The notes under the pieces: generated by a model
Told to the model about the DNA's origin: nothing
Seen by the model: only the letters and a program-made list of their open reading frames with translations
Database searches by the model: none
Program-made: the position numbers and the translations under genes
Part shown: positions 57,337 through 64,000 of the stretch, piece by piece
Layout: every line of letters starts with the position of its first letter
Position numbering within the stretch: the stretch's first letter is position 1
Origin: Perilla frutescens
Taxonomy: Eukaryota; Streptophyta; Magnoliopsida; Lamiales; Lamiaceae
Direction of reading: 5' to 3'
DNA: 64,000 bases
NCBI GenBank assembly: GCA_026008535.1
Contig: BRKX01000006.1
Span: forward strand, 2,502,501-2,566,500

Positions 57337-60300
57337 ATGAATCTTTTCCCGCCAGCAAACATATTGACAGAGGAACGGATGAATCCTTCATCTAATGAGA
57401 GATGGATAAAGCATTACTCATCATCCCACAATATACTGTTAGTCGGCGAAGGCGACTTCTCGTTTTCGCTTTGTTTGGGAATGACTTTTGGCTGTGCTAC
57501 TAACATTGTCGCTACTACCCTCGATTCTTATGGTATTTCCCTCATGATTTCTTCAAAATATTTCTAGTTTTTTTTTCTACGTATCTTGCTTGAGTATTTC
57601 ACTGCAATGCTGGGGTTTTTTTTTTTTTTTTTTTTTTGATCGAACAATGAGTTCTCGACTCAAGTTGAAGTTGGGGGCGTTTGCATGGCTACTGTTTTTC
57701 ATCTCTTTCATGATTTATTGAAACTTGATTCTTGAGCCCATTGTAAAATTTGGTCGTTTGTTATAATTTGGTGTTGTTTTTGATTGTGTTGGGATAATGC
57801 ATGTCTGGAGGGAAATGAATCGACACTTTGTTCTATTTAAAGGTCGACTAAATTTTTTGTGAGATTTACTTAGCTTTTGATTTTCACAGTGAAACCCTTA
57901 TTTTTTCCAATAAAAAAGGGTTCTGGTTAAAATTTAAATGTATGCTTTTCATGTTCATGTATAATCTGAGGTTTTGGTTAATTACAACATGGTTTTTACC
58001 TGTTAAGGTTAGCTGCATTTGGTTGTTAGATTTTCATTCTCAGCTATGTGGATATGCAATTTATTCTCCTTTGTTAACGATCATTCCTTTAACTAAAACC
58101 AGATGAATTGATCAGCAAATACAAGCACGCAAAAGCCAATTTGGTGGTTTTGAGAAACCTAGGGGCTTCTGTGTTGCATGGAGTGGATGCAACCAACATG
58201 TGGAGTGTTCCCGATCTCCGTTGCAGAAAATTTCACCGGATTATTTATAACTTTCCTCATGCTGGTTTTTCCGGAAACGAGGCCGATCCATCCATCGTGA
58301 TGTAAGCATCTATTCTTGCATAAACAGATGAATATGTATGATGGCATTAATTGTGCTTAGTCTATGAAATCTTCTTTATTTCGGTTGGCTGAGTATAGAA
58401 TGCATTGAATTTTCTTCTGCTTTCTCCCTTTCCCATCTTCAAATACTATTATCAAGAGTTTTTCATTATAAGTTTTGGTAGAAACTGAGATTCATTTGAA
58501 AGAAGTGGTTACATTATCTATATATATATCTCTAGGATACTGGTTTTGTGTTACTGCTATTTTGCTGTTTGGCATTGTGACAATGCTTGAAACTATGTGT
58601 GAACATGTAGGATGCATAGGGATCTAGTCCGCAGATTCTTACAGAATGCGAGTGCCATGCTGAATGATGTTGGTGAGATTCATGTTAATCACAAAGTGAC
58701 AGCACCTTTTGATAGCTGGAGAGTTGAAGATCTGGGATCCGAGTGTTCATTAGTTTGTATTGCGCAAGATGAGTTCAGCATAGGAGACTACCCTGGGTAT
58801 CACAACAAACGAGGATCTGGTTCAAGGGCTGATGAGCCGTTCCCACTTGGTGATTGCAAGACCTTTAGATTCAGACTGCACCCTGTTGCTGTGAATAATC
58901 TGATAATGAGGAAGCTGGATTTGATACAAACAGCACCTCAGATGTTTAGCACACTTGATGCTGTCGTGCAACAGCAGCCTCCAACGACTCATTTCACATC
59001 TCAGACGATGTTTTCACCTTCTCCTTCTCCTCCTCCATACCGGCCTCTTACAAGCTATGATGATGGAGCAGCATTGCAGAGGTATGCTTCTGACCTTGTA
59101 ATGGATATGGCTCGAGAATACCGCGCCGTATCCCCTGAAACTTATATTGTTGAGGAACCTAGGCAGGTTAGTGGGACAGGTGGAACTGAAGCAGACACCC
59201 AACCCTCTACCACAGTGGAAGAAGAAGGTCATGACTCTCTAAAGGATGTTACTGGAAAGGATAGTGATTCTTCAAATTCTCCGCCTGCTCAACAAACTGC
59301 ACCAACTACGAAAAGGAAGAAGCATAGGAGAAAGAAAGCTCAAGGATCAGGCCTATCTTCACAAGCACCTAGTGAGTTTAATTCTACAGATCCTTCTGTT
59401 GAACCAGGTGTTGGCTCCAGTACTCATGCAGAAACTGGAGTTTCACAAATTCTTTCCACGCAAGAGATGCCGAGTCAGGTTGTTTTACTCGACTCTTTCT
59501 TAATATTTGCGATGATCTTGCAATGGTAATTGTTTTTTGTTTTTGTTTTTGTTTTTTATTTGCCTAGTGATTGTAATAGTCCTTTCATTTTTCCTAATGT
59601 CTGCTCCTTTTCTTTGGTGTACATTTTGTGTTCATTTGATTATTACAAGTTACTCCTTGCGTTTCCAAGTGGTGGAATGAGTGATTTGTTGTCACCTCAT
59701 CGGTAACCAAAATTTCTCATATTGCTGATAAAGCCAATCATTTTAGATTAAACATTAATCACGATATTCTGATCAAATGTTGCGTTGTTCAAATTCTTGC
59801 TTGTCATTTCTGTTTTTGAATACGTTCTTCCCAACTTTAGTACTTCTTTCAGGGAATTTCTATTGACTTGACTTCCTTCTGTTCAATTGGGATGCAAAGA
59901 TTTAGAGCTAAACTTAAAACTATGTCTTAAAAAATACTACAGACTTGTTTCTGTTGACATTCAAATTCATTACATATAGATTTACTGCCTTTGATAGTTG
60001 CATCACCCCTGTATCATTTATTTATTTTCTCTTTCTCTTTTGTTGCAGCTTGTGATCATGCAAAACGAAATGCAGAAGCAGACGGCAATGATGGTTGCTG
60101 CTTCAGTTACCAAAGAGGGAAAACAACTCGAGGCAGCCTTGGGCGGGAGCTTGGAGAAAGCTGTCAAAGCCAATTCCGATGCTTTGCAGGCTCATCTTCA
60201 AGAAGAAAATGCAAAACAAGAAAAGGCAGCAAAGGAGTGTATGCAACAACTAACAAATACGGTTAGCAATTGCTTAAACAAAGATTTACCTGCTATTATA

Positions 60301-62958
60301 GAGAAAATGGTCAAGAGAGAAGTGGCCAAGATCGGGCAATCTGTTGCGCGGACAATTAGTCCTGCCATTGAGAAAACAATTTCTGCTTCCATTGCAGAGA
60401 GCTTCCAGGTTAAGATCTCTGTTTGTTTGCTTGTTTTCTGGTCCAACTGTTTCTTGGAACTTACATTATCATTGTGATCAGAAAGGGGTAGGTGATAAAG
60501 CTGTAAATCAACTGGAGAAATCAGTCAGCTCCAAGCTTGAAGCTGTAGTTGCTAGACAAATCCAATCTCAATTTCCAACTTCTGGCAAGCAAGCTCTTCA
60601 GGTATTGAACAACATCGAGTTTGACAAATCCAATACCTTTTTTTTTTGGCATCTTACTTTGTAATGCAGGAAACCGTGAAATCGAGTTTGGAAGCATCTG
60701 TGGTCCCTGCATTTGAGATTTCTTGTAGGACCATGATTGAGCAGGTCAATGCAGCATTTCAGAAAGGAATGGTTGAACATACATCAGCAGCTCAACAACA
60801 ATTTGAGGCATCACATTCTCCATTAGCACTTGCTCTAAGGGTATCAAAGATTATTGTTACATAATTCTTATTATCATTTTTCAATATTCCTCATCATGCT
60901 ACTTTTAAGGACAGCTTTAATCTTCTGCATTTCTCTCTGTACTTCCTATCCATCTGACAGTAATTCTCTCTTACTTTTCAGGTTGCTTTAGATTCAGCAT
61001 CATCCGTGACTCAAACTATGAGCAACGAGTTGCTGGATGGTCAAAGAAAATTGTTAGCTATTGCTGTATCCGGAGCAAATTCTAAAGCACCAAATCTATT
61101 GATGAGTCAACTAAGTAATGGGCATTTGGGTGCACTGCATGAGAAGGTTTGTTGTTTCTTCTTACTTACTCTTTTTATGTAAGAGGCTGTGTAACCTGTT
61201 AATATAAAAAAAACAAATTCTTTACTGTTGTAGCTATTTGATCTGAGATAAAGTTTTCTGCTTTAGGTTGAGGTTCCTCCTGACCCAACCAAAGAGCTAT
61301 GTAGATTGATAGCTGAGCGCAAGTATGATGACGCCTTATCCGCTGCCCTACAGATGAGTGATGCTAATATTGTATCATGGTTGTGCTCTCAGGTATTGTC
61401 TATACTGCTGTTATATGCCTTAATTCTTTCGATTACTGTGGTTTGGATTGCCATGGAGAAGAGAGGAAGCACAGCAACAAATGGCCTGCTTCTTCTTCTT
61501 CATCTCGTGGTCAAGAAAACTGCTCTGCAGCAGCCAAAAATGAGATCGATAGATCATGATGCGGTTGTATCTGTGCCTCAGATAGTTGTGCGAAATCAGG
61601 AGATTGTACAAGAAATTGTTCCATCAATAGACGAGAAAGAAGAAGAAGAAGAACAAGAACAAGAACAACAAGAAGAAGAAGAACAAGAGGAAGAGGAAGA
61701 AGAAGAGAATGTGCAGACAAAGAGTGGTGTTGGTGAATTGAGGAAGATTAAGCATTACAGCAACCGGCATAGGATATTGTTGGTGGGGGAGGGTGATTTC
61801 TCATTCTCTGCTTGTTTGGCCGTCGCTTTGGGCTCCGCCACCAACATCATTGCAACATCCCTCAATAATACAGGTACTGCATGCTATATATATATATATA
61901 TATTAATCTGATAATTTAATTGGATATATGTGTGATTATATAACTATATATATCAGCATTTTTGAAGAAGAATTATGGGAGTGCTTTGTCGAACATAGAG
62001 GAAGTAAGGAGCAGGGGAGGCAAGGTGATGCATGGGATTGATGCCACTGAGATAGCCAAACATAAATTTCTCCGACAACTTCAATTTGATCGCATAGTTT
62101 TCAACTTCCCTTTAGCTGGAATTTTCCCCAAGTCGTCACCTGAGTTTCAGCTTCGGTCAGTTAGCTACTATGTGTTTCTGATTATGATTATGATTATGAT
62201 TATGATTATGATTATGATATATGTGTGTGTGGGTAAATTACACTTTTGATCCCGTGTGAATATGGTTCAAATATTTTTAGTTTGAAAATGTACAATTTTG
62301 GTCCCAAATTAATTTTTTCGATAATTGTGGTTTCACCGTTTATATTTCAACAATTTTGATTCCAAAAATTAACGGACTATACTAATATCAAATATTCACT
62401 ATATTCCTTCTATTTTTCACCTTTAATCAGGTGATGCAAACAAGATCAACAAAATAGGTACCGTTTTTGTTCCAAAGTAGAAATTTAACGGATGTTAAGT
62501 ATAGTCTCTTAATTTTTGGGATCAAAAATGTCGAAAAAATTAAACTTAGGATCTAAATTGTACATTTTAAAACTAAAAGTGCTTGGAACCTATTCTTACA
62601 GAACAAAAAATGTGTGTGTGTATATATATATATATGATTATATCTGATTATGATATATATACATATATGTGTGTGTGCATGCAGTCAACACGAGAGGCTT
62701 GTGAGCCTGTTTCTGAAGAACTCAAAGGAGATGATAAGTGAAAATGGTGAAATTCACATATCGCACAAGACAGTTGGTGTCCACGCTGAGTTCAATTTGG
62801 AAAGCATTGCTTCTTCACACGGGCTCAGGCTTATTGCTGCTGTCAAATTTAAATGTTTCAATTATCCAGGCTACAACACCAAGTGCGGATTTGGGGGTGA
62901 TAAAAACTTCAATTGCAAACTAAGCAAAACCTTCAAATTCGGCCTAATTAAGACTTAG
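57337..62958 (+). CDS. DUF2431-VARICOSE(EDC4 C-terminal)-DUF2431 fusion gene
   Basis: Ten exons: 57337-57532, 58103-58301, 58611-59478, 60049-60408, 60482-60601, 60670-60840, 60982-61146, 61267-61873, 61957-62155 and 62685-62958. The sum is 3159 nt, 1053 codons with stop, open throughout. Residues about 22-216: DUF2431 (KHYSSSHNILLVGEGDFSFSL, VLHGVDATN, FHRIIYNFPHAGF, GDYPGYHNKRG, CKTFRFRLH). About 217-421: Pro/Ser-rich linker that becomes VARICOSE-like (KRKKHRRKKAQGSG, SEFNSTD). 422-735: VARICOSE C-terminal helices (TKEGKQLEAALGGSLEKAVK, KGVGDKAVNQLEK, SPLALALR, PPDPTKELCRL, LQMSDANIVSWLCSQ). About 852-1052: second DUF2431 (KHYSNRHRILLVGEGDFSFS). VARICOSE/EDC4 scaffolds the DCP1-DCP2 decapping complex in P-bodies; its WD40 part is absent here. 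Exons 1-7 are well supported. Whether exon 8 reads past the old donor at 61393 needs transcripts; otherwise it is a truncated DUF2431-VARICOSE gene next to a headless DUF2431 copy. Confidence 0.75.
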
Positions 62959-63330
62959 CAGCATCACTTTGATATATATATATATATATATTCAAATAGA
63001 GATCCCCATCAATGTTATCTTTTCTTCCTTAATTACCAGGATTTATTAATGATGTATGGGATTATGCTAATTACTTGTTAGTTTTATATATGATGATAGA
63101 TAAATGCATCTCCGGTAGAGGAAGTTCAAGAAAAAAAATTAAAGATGGTGACGTGCAAGGAAGTGGAGTGTTGGAGTGTAGGAAAAGTGGAAGTACTTCC
63201 ATTTTCGTGCATGGGAGAGGAGCTGGCTCATGGCTGGAGTAGTAGCAAAAGAGTCTATTCCCAAAACATTTGTATTTTAATTAAATATGAGGGTTATATT
63301 ATATAGACAGAAATAAAACCTATGAATAGA
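61475..63330 (+). repeat. DUF2431 copy C: segmental duplicate of copy A, 5'-truncated
   Basis: From about 61475 (cttcttcttcatctcgtggt) the sequence follows copy A from about 46678 through its exon 1 end, exon 2 (199 nt in both), exon 3 (274 against 271 nt) and the 3' flank to the shared AATAAA (63312-63317 against 48121-48126). Copy C lacks the first half of exon 1 and any ATG equivalent to MGMFHST. It has a +4 base difference (gagatCGATagatcatg) and a larger intron 2. Its domain frame is intact where copy A is broken. Confidence 0.82.
62235..62605. mobile_element. MITE-like insertion in intron 2 of copy C
   Basis: Inverted blocks: caaatatttttagtttgaaa / atgtacaattttggtccc on the left, matched on the right in reverse as caagcacttttagttttaaaatgtacaatttagatcc. 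Intron 2 is 529 nt here but 94 nt in copy A, so the element arrived after, or was lost since, the duplication. Ends are approximate; (GT)n runs flank both sides. Confidence 0.65.
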
Positions 63331-63360
63331 ATTATTATATATCTTATAAAATGTGTAACG

Positions 63361-63437
63361 CTAAGGAGCAGGGGAAGCAAGGTGATGCATGGGATTAATG
63401 CGACTACGTTGGCGAATCATGAGCTGCTCCGATCAAG
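63361..63437 (+). pseudogene. Orphan DUF2431 exon-2 fragment (copy E)
   Basis: About 77 bp nearly identical to copy B exon 2 (50714-50790): LRSRGSKVMHGINATTLANHELL. It reads GSK as in copy B rather than GGK as in copies A and C. No exon 1 or exon 3 is nearby. The right side passes at once into LTR-like sequence. Confidence 0.8.
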
Positions 63438-63443
63438 TTTTTG

Positions 63444-64000
63444 GCTTGATTGGTCATTTTTTAGCACAATTCGCAAGAGGGCGGGGTTGTGTAGAACTGG
63501 TGAGCAAAGTGTCGTATTCACAGACACTAAATTAAAAATAATTGTGTGTACTATAACGTCAAATTCCAATTGTTATCTAGACGATAAGAAAAATGAAAAA
63601 CTAACTAATCTAAACTAAGAAAAACAATAAATAAACAGGAAAAATAAATAGAGAATGGGACAAGAAAGTAGAGATATTATCGGAATTGAGTTCTTCAGAT
63701 ACTTAGCACAAATGATCCTATTCAATGTCTATATGTGGTGCTAAATTTCACAGGGCAATCTCTAATGCATCCTAAGCTCTCTCGAGATACTTAAGCTATA
63801 GGGTACATGCTAGGTTCGTCATCTCCGATCGAATCCTACACATGTACTTACCAAAAGTTTCAAAGATTCTAGCCCTCACTCTAAGCCTCAATTCTCTCGA
63901 ATTTATTAACATAGGTGTCTCGTACCTAGGGTTCGTCTATTGAGACTCATCTCTCAATTTTTGTATTAATAGATAAAATCATGTCAATTAGTGATCAATT
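63444..64000 (-). mobile_element. Gypsy-type LTR entering from the right edge
   Basis: On the minus strand, gtgtctgtgaatacgacactttgctca resembles the ctgtggatacgatactcg phrase of the level-0 LTR (about 17370-17390). The rest is LTR-like sequence (cctagggttcgtctattgag; ctcgagagagcttaggatgc inverted) continuing past position 64000. The left border lies close to the end of the orphan exon fragment. The element's internal part is outside the window or lost. Confidence 0.5.

Noticed and set aside
61453..61911. Stand-alone gene starting at an internal ATG of copy C (61453 or 61541)
   Set aside because: These ATGs have no counterpart in copies A and B and sit within an upstream frame already open from VARICOSE; kept only as an alternative to the fusion model.

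Overview
This window is nuclear DNA from a flowering plant, most likely a eudicot. The support is spliced genes of plant-only families (DUF247, a G-type lectin receptor kinase, and DUF2431 genes with the GEGDFSFS motif), Ty3/gypsy chromovirus and Athila-like retrotransposons, a Copia-type LTR, many MITEs and AT-rich spacers. I cannot name the species. Gene density is low: host genes lie at both ends and retrotransposons fill the middle.

Layout. 1-1497 (minus): a DUF247/UPF0481 gene running off the left edge, whose only visible intron is almost wholly a MITE. 1.5-8.5 kb: spacer with several MITEs (two with 9-bp target duplications), a CACTA end, a tRNA-like SINE head and tandem repeats. 8565-11015 (minus): a G-type lectin receptor kinase with two frameshifts, probably a pseudogene. 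11-16 kb: spacer with SINE-like pieces and a Copia-type LTR.

16187-41660 is a nested retrotransposon stack that can be resolved to the base from LTR ends and target-site duplications (TSDs). An old LTR plus gag (level 0) is split by a chromovirus-like gypsy element (17533-40795, TSD gcagt/gtagt). That element is split by an Athila-like element on the minus strand (21305-28970, TSD gcaag/gcagg) and by a Tekay/Del-like element (29642-39646, TSD ctatc). The Athila-like copy holds a solo LTR (24874-26225, TSD tcttc), and an LTR of the Tekay-like copy holds a PIF/Harbinger-type MITE (30466-31228, TSD taa).

41.7-64 kb: AT-rich spacer, then a plus-strand family of DUF2431 genes (Rossmann-fold methyltransferase-like, related to yeast 25S rRNA uridine methyltransferase Bmt5). 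Copy A (46239-47686) is frameshifted. Copy B (49864-51227) is intact, three exons, 393 aa. The last locus (57337-62958) is the most unusual object here. An N-terminal DUF2431 domain is fused in one exon to the C-terminal helical region of the decapping scaffold VARICOSE/EDC4. The reading frame then stays open through the position of a normal VARICOSE splice donor into a second, 5'-truncated DUF2431 copy (C). The model is a ten-exon, 1052-codon DUF2431-VARICOSE-DUF2431 gene. Its 5' untranslated exon is duplicated from the copy B type, and copy C with its 3' flank is a segmental duplicate of copy A. A ghost of the fusion gene's introns lies at 52975-53410, an orphan exon-2 fragment at 63361-63437, and another LTR enters from the right edge.

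All family assignments come from reading motifs; no database search was possible. Exon boundaries are placed on GT/AG sites that keep frame and, for the DUF2431 genes, agree between paralogs.
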